Positions 47,833 to 56,974 of a DNA stretch of 64,000 nt are shown here, piece by piece. The position numbers and the translations under genes are program-made. Below the pieces are notes generated by a model. That model had not been told where the DNA came from. It did no database searches and saw only the letters and a program-made list of their open reading frames with translations. Origin of the DNA: Cytidiella melzeri (lineage: Eukaryota > Basidiomycota > Agaricomycetes > Polyporales > Irpicaceae); contig JABYQR010000182.1 of assembly GCA_022592445.1 (NCBI GenBank), positions 24,912-88,911 of the forward strand, given 5' to 3'. The first letter of the stretch is position 1. Each line of letters begins with the position of its first letter.

Positions 47833-49264
47833 TCAAACAATGCTGGCAGGTGGAGGGAGAATCTGCTCCCCCTCAGGAGTGACATAGCACGCAGAAAGAC
47901 CTCCATCGACCTTGAAGTCCGTGCCCTAGAGGAGGATCTTAATCAAACATACGTGGGCAACAACCGCGTCGCGACTTACGGTAACATAGCTGCTATCATC
48001 GCTTGCGACTAGAACAGCAAATTATCAGATAACATAGATCTGTGTTTTTTGGGGGGGGGGGGTAACAAGACTTACGGAATAGCGCTCCTCTCGCGACTTC
48101 TATGGCCTCACCAAACCGTCCCATCGGCAAATGGACCATACGACGATGACGCTTTTCCTCTGTATTGAGGAAGTCCATGAGGAGAGCTAACGATTCGAGG
48201 TTAGTATGAGAGCACTTGTATATTCGCGAGGGACTTTACGTGTCTTCAAAGGGCCACTGGAACGTCACGACCATGAGAAACAATACAGAAACTTTGCTAC
48301 GTACTTCAGCACTTACGGGCAAATAGAGTTGATGCGAATACCCTCACGCGCGTGAACCATGGCAAGCTCACGTGTCATGGCGAGTACGGCACCCTGAACA
48401 TTCTCATCAGTGGGCTAACCGTCCACCAAATCGACATAACACATACTTTGGAGGCGGTATCTGCGAGACAACACTCCCGCGGTTAGCTGGGATTGCTGAG
48501 AAAAATGGAAAACGCACAAGCAAGCTGGGGCGTTGCGGCACCCATGAGAGCCACAAAGCTAGCTGTGTTGATGATGCTACCACCCTTGTGAAGACCTTTC
48601 GACTCGTCGATCGGGTTGTTTCGCATTGCTGCGATAGCGTGCTTGCAACCCCACCAGACACCTTTGAGGTTGATGTTCATGGTGAGATCCCAGATACGCT
48701 CCTCCGTGTTGAGTGCGTTATCGTCCGCAGGGTGCATGATTCCTGCGCGATGCGTGGGTCACACGATCTCATTTGTAGGAAACGTTAAAAGCAAGTAATA
48801 CCGGCGTTATTAAACTGCAAAATCGCCGAGCTGGGTTAGTTGAGCCCGACTTGCGAGAATAGTGCACACTGACCACGACATCAAGCCTTCCAAGCTCTGA
48901 GACAGCCCTGTCTACTGCTGCTTTGACGTCTGCCTCGTTGCTCACATCGGCCTTGACTGCGATTGCTTTCACATTTGGGTACCGATTGGCTACGAGCTTG
49001 CGGGTCTTCTCAGCGGTGTCGATGTTGAGATCAACGAGTACGACGTTTGCACCCTCCTCTGCAAACAAGAGAGAAGATTCGAGTCCGATGCCGCTGTATG
49101 CGTGGGAGATGAATACGCGACACAAGGCTCATATTACTCAGTGGACGCGTACGAGCCAGCACCGGTGATCAAGGCAACCTACATAGTACAAACAACAGTT
49201 AGCTAGTGTATGTGCAATCAATATGAGAGTGAAGACTTGCTCTGTGTGCAAGACGACCTGGCAT
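47833..49264 (-). CDS. Short-chain dehydrogenase/reductase (classical SDR)
   Basis: Exon 1 (49264-49241) encodes MPGRLAHR. After a GC-AG intron (49179-49240) the Rossmann start VALITGAGSGIGLESSLLFA appears, the glycine motif itself being split by another intron. Further motifs are NVVLVDLNIDTAEKTRKL, IAVKADVSNEADVKAAV, LDVVVNNAG-type FNNAGIM, GGSIINTASFVALMGAATPQ and ASKGAVLAMTRELA. The last gives S-x-n-Y/K positions, but the usual catalytic YxxxK reads with T-A-S-K after an intron, so the Tyr assignment needs exact splicing. The end is GTDFKVDGGLSACYVTPEG. The substrate is unknown. About seven exons. One intron contains a C12-A6 run (48045-48062). Confidence 0.87.
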
Positions 49265-49715
49265 TCTGTTATACTGCTGATGAGAGAGTTCAAGTTGACA
49301 AGTTGTCGGTCCTGGAGAAGGAGATAATCAGCCGCATTAGCGCCCAAGAATAGCGGCCTTTTGGCATGGGCCAAGAAACTCGTAGCTTTAAGACACAGGA
49401 AAGAAAAGTACAGGTCTCATGGCGAGAAGTAGTAAGCGATCACACTCAAAAGTCACAGAGCTAGAGACTGTTAGGTTGGAGTGAGCGGAGGGACATACAG
49501 AGGCATATGTACAGAACAGGTCGCATACAGATAACAATAACTTCTCCAATCGAGTACACATACTAGCGATAGCAAAAGGCTAAGCAGGTGTAATCTAAAC
49601 GTAAAAAAGAGTCGATGATGCGAGGAATGTAAGGTAAACAAGATCTTGTGGGCAGGTACAGCGTGCAGGAAAACGAAAAGGAAAAAGGGAACCCACGGCA
49701 GTGGGAGGGTGTCCG
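49265..49715. other. Intergenic, no gene seen
   Basis: This is upstream flank of the dehydrogenase and 3' flank of the zinc-ribbon gene, both minus strand. Only chance open frames are present. Confidence 0.5.
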
Positions 49716-50600
49716 TTATAGCATGGAGAGGCTGAGAATACCCATGACATGGACGAAGATGGCGAGGAAAATGAGGAGGCCAACGAAACCCGCCGTGGAG
49801 AACTGATAAGGCTTTTCTTTCGCCAGAGTGTGAGCAACAGATGATGCAGGACTCGGTGTTGTGAGCGATATGGGAGCGGCATCCAGCTTCGCGAGGGCTT
49901 CGTTCTCCTTCAACTCCATAATATGTTCCACTGCGACAGGGTCCCTCCCCACAACCACCCACAATGGGTTACCCTGCCTCACACCAGACGCGTAATCGAA
50001 TTCGTCCTTCACGGCAGCCGCATCAGGTGGCCGCATCACACCCGCATGCAAACCGTTCCGCCGTGCTGCTTGTGTGATCTTTGTGACATCCTCCCTTTGA
50101 GCGCTGAACATGCTCAGAAGAGGGACGCCGTTGTTGAGTAGGCTAGTGAAAGAGCGTTTGAGACGCGACGAGGTAGAAGAGGACGATGCGACGGAGGCGG
50201 AGGAAGAGGCCACGGAAGGAGGACGCATCAACATCTGCACCTCGTCGACTTCCCTCACTACGCTCAAGTTGTGTTCGTGTTTGACATGGCAGGGTATGTC
50301 GTCTGCAGGCTCCGTAGATACCCATGAGTCAGGCGTGCCTGAATGTCGTGAGGGTCTTGGGATAAAGGGAATCGCAGGCGCGGCTGGCTCTTCCCAGTTC
50401 GGGTTCCGGTAGTGGTACCCAGCGGTGAATGCAGATACCACAACCTCTCTGCGTAGGGGAGAGTTGAGCGTTGCATGTCCATCGACGGGGAGATCGACTG
50501 CTTTGTCGGTAGGACAGGTAAGGACACCGTTTGGCCGTTTATGCCCAATCATGAGGGCACCGCACTTTTGGCACTGCGGTCGTTTCCTTATGGGAGACAT
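49716..50600 (-). CDS. Unknown 294-residue protein: N-terminal zinc ribbon, C-terminal membrane anchor
   Basis: This is a single exon from ATG 50600. The N-terminus MSPIRKRPQCQKCGALMIGH plus VLTC has a CxxC...C arrangement, suggesting a small zinc ribbon with a fourth ligand (His or a later Cys) uncertain. Residues ~60-250 are mostly disordered with Ser-rich runs. The last ~25 residues, STAGFVGLLIFLAIFVHVMG and ILSLSML, form one hydrophobic helix at the very C-terminus, as in tail-anchored proteins. No family is recognised. The cytosolic zinc-ribbon and tail-anchored reading is inference. Confidence 0.7.
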   Translation of the reverse strand: MSPIRKRPQCQKCGALMIGHKRPNGVLTCPTDKAVDLPVDGHATLNSPLRREVVVSAFTAGYHYRNPNWEEPAAPAIPFIPRPSRHSGTPDSWVSTEPADDIPCHVKHEHNLSVVREVDEVQMLMRPPSVASSSASVASSSSTSSRLKRSFTSLLNNGVPLLSMFSAQREDVTKITQAARRNGLHAGVMRPPDAAAVKDEFDYASGVRQGNPLWVVVGRDPVAVEHIMELKENEALAKLDAAPISLTTPSPASSVAHTLAKEKPYQFSTAGFVGLLIFLAIFVHVMGILSLSML

Positions 50601-51048
50601 GGTGTTGCGACGCACTGAGGATATGTGCGGGTAATCTAGGGTGGTTTCCGCGTAGGGTAAGCTTCAGTGAATGTATGCCATACGCGTGTTCACGTTCAGA
50701 ACGAAGGTGGTGACAATCAGCAGAGGGTTCTTTATAAGAGCGACAATGAACGTACCTCGCGTGGCTGTGACTTTTGTGAGCAGGGATACAAATGGATCAG
50801 GCAGACAACGCATGCCTTTGTGCGACTTACTTGACTGCCTGCGCGTGAAAGTGAACGACGCTGTTGGATGAGGAGGGAGGTCTTGAACGGGGGAACAAAG
50901 GAGAGGGACGCCGGACGGGGTTGCTATGCATGCACACACTTGAGCGTCTGTCCCGCTCCCCCCATTTCGAGAAGCCTCAGCGCTCGAGGTGTTGGTTTAT
51001 TTTTTTTACCGAATCTGCCATGAGGCTCGCATGAGGACACTAGCACAA
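50601..51048. other. Intergenic up to the copia insertion site
   Basis: This is the upstream flank of the zinc-ribbon gene. No gene is seen. It ends at the target-site duplication of the retrotransposon. Confidence 0.5.
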
Positions 51049-51053
51049 AAACG
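51049..51053. repeat. Target-site duplication, left (AAACG)
   Basis: AAACG directly precedes the left LTR and recurs at 56467-56471 directly after the right LTR, as expected for a 5-bp copia integrase stagger. Confidence 0.88.
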
Positions 51054-51482
51054 TAATGGACTTTTGCGGCGCTACTCATGGACTTCGCCCCTATCAGACA
51101 CTCTTTTGTCTCCTGTCTCATGACTCCTTTGTAGTATGATCGCATCTTTTGTTTCATCACGCGGACACTGCCTCGTTGCCAGCTTCCTTGTAGTATATAA
51201 CCTTTTCACCCTGGTTCTCTACTCCTCCATTGTGCTCTCATCTTCGCACCTGGAGTGAGTATTCCCCCCATTGCTCTTGCGTTATGTTATATGCTCATAT
51301 GCCTGTTACCTAGTTAACTCGTCTCCGTGTGTACTAGGTACATTCTATATTCATCATTGTGCTCTCATCTTCGCACCTGGATTAACTCGTCTCCGTGTGT
51401 ACTAGGTCCCTACAGTCTGCAGTGGGTTTACAACAGCGCATCCACCTTGCCTAAGTGACTACGTTCCCTCAACTCGTCATTA
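51054..51482 (+). repeat. Left LTR (429 bp) of the copia element
   Basis: It begins TAATGGAC and ends GTCATTA, giving 5-bp inverted termini TAATG/CATTA rather than plain TG/CA. A TATATAA box is at about 51195-51201. About 30 bp downstream begins a duplicated module that carries an apparent intron (51228-51407). It is identical to the right LTR except for one base. Confidence 0.94.
51228..51407 (+). repeat. Tandem LTR leader module: copy with 59-bp GT-AG intron, then copy exactly lacking it
   Basis: Block A (27 bp, 51228-51254) is followed by a 59-bp segment (51255-51313) starting GTGAGTATT and ending TTACCTAG, then block B (26 bp, 51314-51339). After a 15-bp spacer, A (51355-51381) and B (51382-51407) recur, identical and directly joined. 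The missing segment has a perfect donor, a CTCAT branch-like site and a TAG acceptor, so the second copy looks like the spliced form. Block A starts about 30 bp after the TATA box, near the expected transcription start. The same structure is in the right LTR. Confidence 0.9.
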
Positions 51483-51494
51483 GGTTATGAGCCC
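51483..51494 (+). other. Primer-binding site matching the initiator tRNA-Met anticodon arm
   Basis: GGTTATGAGCCC directly after the left LTR is the reverse complement of GGGCTCATAACC, the anticodon stem-loop of eukaryotic initiator tRNA-Met. This indicates priming by an internal (half) tRNA site, as in Drosophila copia, not by the tRNA 3' end. The tRNA sequence is from general knowledge. Confidence 0.75.
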
Positions 51495-51603
51495 CGCCTA
51501 GCTCTAATCTCCACACACTGTTCACCTGCTCCGTGCTCATCTAGCACATTCGCTCCTATACGTCCACACACGCATATCCAGGTCCATATCCATATCCCTG
51601 ATC

Positions 51604-54600
51604 ATGTCCACCTCCGCCTCTGCTGGTCCCTCTGCGGCCAACTCCTCTTTTGCCTCTACCACGGCACCTCCTCTCATCAAGATCGAATCGATCGCCAAGT
51701 TGACTGGCGCTTCCAACTGGAAGACATGGAACGCTGTAATCAAGCAGTACCTTCGCGTCACCAAGTCCCTGTCCCTCATCGACGGCACCCTCACTAAGCC
51801 AGATGCTAAGGACGCCGACTACGAAAAATGGGAGATTGCTGACGCAAACGTTTCTCTCGTCCTGTTGAACACCGTTGACCCCACACTCCACCACCTCGTC
51901 GATACCGAGACCAAAACTGCTGCCGAGATCTACGCCACCTTGCATGCCAACTACTCCGCCACTACCACTCTCTCCGCTTTCCTCAAATTCAAGCAGTACT
52001 TCCTCTCTCAGATGGACGGCTCTTGCCCGTTCGTTGAGCAGATTGAGGAACGTGGTCGCTTATGGAAGGAAGTCAGTGACTCTGGCATCCTCGACAACAA
52101 GGAGCTGCTCAAGATCTTTGGCCTCCTCTCGGTCATCCCTGACTCCTTCGGCAACATTGTCGAACCCATCCTCGCTGTCACTGCCCCCAAGGACCTCAAG
52201 TATGACGACATCCGCTCGCGCCTCATTGACGAGGCTTCGCGCAAGGGATCGTCAGACGTCTCTGCTGTCCGGGCAGGCAAGCAGGCTTCTTCGGCTTCGA
52301 ACGCCAACAAGAAGAAGAAGAAGAAGTGCAACTTCTGTGGGTACACAGGTCACGTTGAGGGGGAGTGTAGGAAGAAGGCTGCTGCCTCCAAGGGCATCAA
52401 GGAGGAGAAGGAGAAAGGAAAGGGGAAGGAGTCGTCTGGTTCTACGTCGAATGGTTCCGCCGCTGTACATGTAGTTTCTGCTGAGGACCCCGAGTCCAAA
52501 GCCTCCAACGCCGCTGTTTACTGGTACACCGCTGGCTCTACGCCATGGATGCTTGATTCCGGCTGCACGAAACACATTACCAACGACATCAACGACTTCA
52601 CTGAGTACAAGGCATTTGCTACGCCGCACTTCGCTACGCTGGCAAACTCGTCTAAGACTACGATGTCTACACTTGGTTCAGGTCGCGTGTCTGGCACCAC
52701 AACCATCGACGGAAGGCAGCTCACAGTGCAGCTTGACAACGTCTTGTACTGCCCGAGCATCGCTGAACGCATGATTGCTATCTCCTGCCTTGATTCCAAG
52801 GGATTCTCCACTGTCTTTTCAGACGGGGGAGCTCGGATCTATAAAGAAAACAAAACCTACGGCTTAGGTTCTCTCAGGGGCGGCCAGTATTGGTTGGAAC
52901 TCACCATTTCAACTCCAAACGTCGCCTCCTCCACGCACTCTGCCACTGCTCCCATTGACCTCGTTCACCAACGCTTCGGTCATCTCAACTTCGAAGCCCT
53001 TCAAAAGCTACGTTCTGAAGACTCTTCTGTCAAGGGACTGGCTCTCAGCGAGGCCCCTCGTTCCGAACACGTCTGCGAGGGCTGTGCTTTGGGAAAGCAG
53101 CATAGGCGACCCTTCCCTCCATCCTCCACTCCTCGTGCATCTCGACCATTCGACCTCATTCACACTGATCTTGCCGGTCCCATGCAGACCGCGTCTATCA
53201 ACGGCGGAAATCTGTACATGCTCGCGTACATCGATGACTGCACCGACGACGTCTGGGTGTACTTTCTTAAACACAAAGACAAGCAAGAACAGAGGTTCGA
53301 GGACTTCCGCGCTATGGTCAAGACACAGTTTGGTTGCGACATCAAGATCCTCCGCTCCGACAGGGGGGGAGAATACCAGTCGAAGAGATTCATTCAACGG
53401 CTGAAGGATCTTGGTATAATCCACCAACGCACAACCCCTGACACGCCCCAACAGAATGGCAAAGCTGAGCGCTACAACCGTACGATTGTCGAATCTGCGA
53501 AAGCCATGCTCCATGCTGCAGGGTTGTCCAAGGGATTCTGGGAGGAAGCTGTGAAGACAGCTGTGCACGTTCGTAATCGGGCTCCTAAGAAGTCCTTGAA
53601 CTGGAGGACACCATACGAGAAACTCACAGGCGCACCACCGGATGTATCCTACTTCCGTGTGTTTGGCTGCCTGGCCTATCGCCTCATCCACAAGGATCAT
53701 CGACGGAAGTTGGAGCCTAACGCTCAACCTCTTGTCTTTGTTGGGTATGAAGCGGGTTCTAAAGGTTACCGCCTCTGGGACAAACATACCCATAAGATTG
53801 TTGCGAGTACAGACGTAGTATTCGACGAAACAGTCTTTCCTAACCGTCCTAACTCTACACCCCCGCGTTCGAGCGCACCTCAACCAACACCGCCCACTTC
53901 CTTCGAACTTGAAACTCCATCCTTTCACACGCCCTCTCAGCAGCCGGCTACTATCGCGCCACATGTGCCTACCACTCAGCAACTGCCTCCTCTCAGCGCA
54001 CCATCTACGGACGTTCGTATGGAACGGACACCATCCTCGCAGATGCCGTCACAGATACCGCGCCCCTCTTCCACTCCTCGACCATCCACGCCAGCCACAC
54101 CTTCACCATACCCTAGCATCTCGCAGGGCAAAGGAAAGGCACCAGATCAGTTCTTCACGCCGAAGACTGAATTCTCATCCTCACCGTCCAGACCAACCCC
54201 TTCGTTGTCTCGAGTTGTAGAATCACCCAAAGTCGAACCAAATCCCAATCGTCCCTCAGCACACGACTATCTGCCCATATCGAATCCTGCTCATCAGCTT
54301 CCCCGCCGCACTACGCGCGAACAGAAGCGACTGGATTCCATCTGGCAGGCAGCAAGTGAGGATGATGTTCAACGGGCTACACAATCTCGAGGCAACAAGC
54401 TCCCTTACAACCGCAAAAACCGAGCAGCAGCAGTCCTCGCAGACGAAGCTGACTTAGTCCTAGCGGCAGCTGTAACACCTCAGGGGGAGCCTCGTTCATA
54501 CAGACAGGCTATGGGTTCTGAGGACAAGGATGACTGGTACGCGGCAATGGAGACTGAATTCAAAGGTCTCCAGGATTCAGGAACGTGGGACCTCGTCGAT

Positions 54601-55044
54601 TTACCTCAAGGTCGCAAGGCGATTAAGAGTAAATGGGTATACAAGCTCAAACTCGACAAGGACGGCAATGTTGACCGTTTCAAGGCACGGCTGGTAGCTA
54701 AAGGATTTGAGCAAATTCAAGGCATCGACTACGAAGACACCTTTGCTCCCGTCGCCCGTCTGGAATCTTGGCGATATCTCGTCGCCCTGGCAGCCACTCT
54801 AGACTGGGAAATCCACCAAATCGACTTCCATCAGGCGTATTTGAACGGATCTTTGGACGAGGAGGTTTATATGGAGCAACCTGAAGGCTTCGTGGTGGCC
54901 GAAGGCAAAGTATGTCGCCTTCGGAAAGCAATCTATGGCCTCAAGCAAGCAGGACGCCAATGGTTCCTCACGCTAAAGGCATGCCTCGAACAACTTGGAT
55001 TCACCTGTCATGACACTGGTGACGTCTCTATTTTTGTTCGTTGA
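51604..55044 (+). CDS. Copia Gag-Pol polyprotein: Gag, protease, integrase and N-terminal reverse transcriptase
   Basis: The reading frame of 1146 codons ends at an in-frame TGA. Gag has a copia-type N-terminal domain (LTGASNWKTWNAVIKQYL) and a CCHC knuckle CNFCGYTGHVEGEC at residues 242-255. The protease has DSG with Asp318. The pre-integrase HHCC zinc region reads HQRFGHLNFEALQKL ... CEGCALGKQHR. The integrase core has Asp522, Asp586 and Glu622 in DD35E spacing (HTDLAGP, DRGGEYQS, NGKAERYNRT). A Pro/Ser/Thr-rich linker follows (residues ~750-920). The reverse transcriptase starts DDWYAAMETEFKGLQDSGTW and contains KARLVAKGFEQIQGIDY and QIDFHQAYLNG. The TGA falls 11 codons before the catalytic YVDD. 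Gag and Pol share one frame, so no frameshift is needed. Confidence 0.93.
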   Translation: MSTSASAGPSAANSSFASTTAPPLIKIESIAKLTGASNWKTWNAVIKQYLRVTKSLSLIDGTLTKPDAKDADYEKWEIADANVSLVLLNTVDPTLHHLVDTETKTAAEIYATLHANYSATTTLSAFLKFKQYFLSQMDGSCPFVEQIEERGRLWKEVSDSGILDNKELLKIFGLLSVIPDSFGNIVEPILAVTAPKDLKYDDIRSRLIDEASRKGSSDVSAVRAGKQASSASNANKKKKKKCNFCGYTGHVEGECRKKAAASKGIKEEKEKGKGKESSGSTSNGSAAVHVVSAEDPESKASNAAVYWYTAGSTPWMLDSGCTKHITNDINDFTEYKAFATPHFATLANSSKTTMSTLGSGRVSGTTTIDGRQLTVQLDNVLYCPSIAERMIAISCLDSKGFSTVFSDGGARIYKENKTYGLGSLRGGQYWLELTISTPNVASSTHSATAPIDLVHQRFGHLNFEALQKLRSEDSSVKGLALSEAPRSEHVCEGCALGKQHRRPFPPSSTPRASRPFDLIHTDLAGPMQTASINGGNLYMLAYIDDCTDDVWVYFLKHKDKQEQRFEDFRAMVKTQFGCDIKILRSDRGGEYQSKRFIQRLKDLGIIHQRTTPDTPQQNGKAERYNRTIVESAKAMLHAAGLSKGFWEEAVKTAVHVRNRAPKKSLNWRTPYEKLTGAPPDVSYFRVFGCLAYRLIHKDHRRKLEPNAQPLVFVGYEAGSKGYRLWDKHTHKIVASTDVVFDETVFPNRPNSTPPRSSAPQPTPPTSFELETPSFHTPSQQPATIAPHVPTTQQLPPLSAPSTDVRMERTPSSQMPSQIPRPSSTPRPSTPATPSPYPSISQGKGKAPDQFFTPKTEFSSSPSRPTPSLSRVVESPKVEPNPNRPSAHDYLPISNPAHQLPRRTTREQKRLDSIWQAASEDDVQRATQSRGNKLPYNRKNRAAAVLADEADLVLAAAVTPQGEPRSYRQAMGSEDKDDWYAAMETEFKGLQDSGTWDLVDLPQGRKAIKSKWVYKLKLDKDGNVDRFKARLVAKGFEQIQGIDYEDTFAPVARLESWRYLVALAATLDWEIHQIDFHQAYLNGSLDEEVYMEQPEGFVVAEGKVCRLRKAIYGLKQAGRQWFLTLKACLEQLGFTCHDTGDVSIFVR

Positions 55045-56040
55045 CGAGGGGGAGACCTCGAAATTCTCGTTGTTTACGTCGACGATCTTACCATGATGGG
55101 CAACAGCATCGCTCTGCTGAAGGAAACGAAGACCGCGCTTCGCTCGCACTTCGAACTCAAGGACTTGGGGGAACTCAAGCACTATCTCGCTATCCGCGTC
55201 ACTAGGGATAGGGGGAGCCGCCGCATATACCTGGACCAGGAGGTATACATCAACAATGTTCTCAAGCGCTTCGGACATGAGGACACAAATCCTGCGTCAA
55301 CACCTCTCCCAACAGGTATCAAGTTGGAGAAGAACGAAGAGGATCCTTCACAATGCGATCCAAAACTCATTCATGAATACCGCAGTCTTCTTGGCTCCCT
55401 TATGTATGCCATGCTCGGTACTCGCCCTGATATTGCCTTTGCAGTCGCTCGACTTTGTCAATATCAGTCAAACCCCACGCAGTCTCATCTCAAGGCTGCA
55501 AAACACGTCCTTCGCTACCTCCGTGGCACATCCTCCCTCCGACTCTGTCTAGGCCACAGTGACACTCGAGAAGATCAAATTGTTGGATACACCGACAACT
55601 CTCTCTCAACCTCAGGCTGGGCCTTCTTCCTCGGCAATGGAGCTGTATGCTGGTCATCTCGCAAGCAGCAGTCTGTTGCCAAATCCACCTTCGACTCTGA
55701 GTACTACGCAGCACACGAAGCCTGCGAACAACTCAAATGGCTGAATGACTTGGCAGACCAAATCGACATCCCTCTCAACCTTCCTATCACGCTTTATTGC
55801 GACAACAAGAGTGCTGTCGATGCTTCGAAATCTCCAAATGTCAAACACCGCTCAAAACATACCCGAGTCAAGGCGCACGCAGTACACAAATGCTTCAACG
55901 AAGGCCTTGTCGAACTGATTCGAATCCCTGGAACCGATAATCCTGCTGACATCTTTACGAAGCCACTTCCTCATGATGTTCACGCTCGACATTGCAAGGC
56001 TCTTGGACTCGTCCAGTATCGTCTCGCCGAGGGGGAGTAA
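55045..56040 (+). pseudogene. Copia polyprotein continuation: C-terminal reverse transcriptase and RNase H, downstream of a premature TGA
   Basis: This is in the same frame as the upstream part, separated only by the TGA at 55042-55044. It starts with the YVDD active-site segment (VVYVDDL), then LKHYLAIRVTRDRG, a thumb/connection region (YRSLLGSLMYAMLGTRPDIA), and RNase H motifs GYTDNSLSTSGWAFFLG, SKQQSVAKST-like and DSEYYAAHEACEQLKWL. The end is PGTDNPADIFTKPLP and a TAA whose three bases are also the first three of the right LTR (56038-56040). It would be made only by readthrough. Confidence 0.88.
56029..56037 (+). other. Polypurine tract of the copia element
   Basis: GAGGGGGAG lies immediately before the right LTR and primes plus-strand synthesis. 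It also encodes the last residues (EGE) of the polyprotein. Confidence 0.85.
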
Positions 56041-56466
56041 TGGACTTTTGCGGCGCTACTCATGGACTTCGCCCCTATCAGACACTCTTTTGTCTCCTGT
56101 CTCATGACTCCTTTGTAGTATGATCGCATCTTTTGTTTCATCACGCGGACACTGCCTCGTTGCCAGCTTCCTTGTAGTATATAACCTTTTCACCCTGGTT
56201 CTCTACTCCTCCATTGTGCTCTCATCTTCGCACCTGGAGTGAGTATTCCCCCCATTGCTCTTGCGTTATGTTATATGCTCATATGCCTGTTACCTAGTTA
56301 ACTCGTCTCCGTGTGTACTAGGTACATTCTATATTCATCATTGTGCTCTCATCTTCGCACCTGGATTAACTCGTCTCCGTGTGTACTAGGTCCCTACAGT
56401 CTGCAGTGGGTTTACGACAGCGCATCCACCTTGCCTAAGTGACTACGTTCCCTCAACTCGTCATTA
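56038..56466 (+). repeat. Right LTR (429 bp) of the copia element
   Basis: It is identical to the left LTR except for G in place of A in the run TTTACGACAG. It contains the same duplicated leader module (56212-56391) with and without the 59-bp intron. The TSD AAACG follows at 56467-56471. Confidence 0.94.
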
Positions 56467-56471
56467 AAACG
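56467..56471. repeat. Target-site duplication, right (AAACG)
   Basis: This is the second copy of the 5-bp duplication flanking the copia element. Confidence 0.88.
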
Positions 56472-56533
56472 GCGGAATCTCTTCAAAATATTACTATCAC
56501 CACGAATTGTCTCTAGGTCCACAGCCTTTCCAA

Positions 56534-56881
56534 CTAACAAGGTACAGCAACGATAGCCTCGTCCACATTGCGTAGGACAAACCAATGCTTCTCGCCAGAC
56601 GGTCGTCGGAAAATGTTCATAGAGGAAGGATTGTTGAGGGTGTGGGTTGCAGTTTCCGGAGGCCCCCGGAATGCTCTTACAGAGGTTATATCCGAGATCG
56701 CTGGAATCTGGCCCAAAATGTCCTCGAGTTTTTGGGGGTAAATGTCAGGCGCTAGATCGGGTTTTCCAATTTTCTGCTCCTCAAACGGTATATATGCTCC
56801 AAAAAACCCAAAAAATCTGACAAAAAATTCAACAATTGCAGATTCTACTGTTGGAATCAAAGTTTTTTTGTTGCTGTTCAT
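56534..56881 (-). CDS. Small hypothetical ORF, about 115 residues
   Basis: An open frame runs from ATG 56881 to the stop at 56534. The C-terminal half (DITSVRAFRGPPETATHTLN and EKHWFVLRNVDEAIVAV) looks like genuine protein sequence. The N-terminal half is Phe-rich and AT-rich (FFVRFFGFFGAYIPF) and may be an intron or fusion of transposon-derived sequence. No family is recognised. It lies between a young copia element and repeats and may be a gene fragment. Confidence 0.35.
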   Translation of the reverse strand: MNSNKKTLIPTVESAIVEFFVRFFGFFGAYIPFEEQKIGKPDLAPDIYPQKLEDILGQIPAISDITSVRAFRGPPETATHTLNNPSSMNIFRRPSGEKHWFVLRNVDEAIVAVPC

Positions 56882-56974
56882 CAGCCATGAACTCACCTTC
56901 CTTTTACGGACTGTTGTGTAAGCGTTCTAGCGCCCGCAGTTTTCGATTCGGGCGACCAAGTTCTCTTTTTCCTC

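Larger units (their letters stand above)
51054..56466 (+). mobile_element. Full-length Ty1/copia LTR retrotransposon, very recent insertion
   Basis: The element is 5.4 kb with two 429-bp LTRs that differ at one base (A/G, near 51432 and 56416), a 5-bp target duplication, a primer-binding site, a polypurine tract and a single gag-pol reading frame. Protein order PR-IN-RT-RNase H defines Ty1/copia. One in-frame TGA at 55042-55044 breaks the polyprotein. LTR identity implies that insertion is recent and the stop is younger still, or was already in the source copy. Inserted between a zinc-ribbon gene and a small unknown ORF, it does not visibly disrupt a gene. Confidence 0.95.

Noticed and set aside
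48045..48062. T6-G12 homopolymer as a regulatory element
   Set aside because: It lies within an intron of the dehydrogenase gene and is best read as simple slippage sequence.
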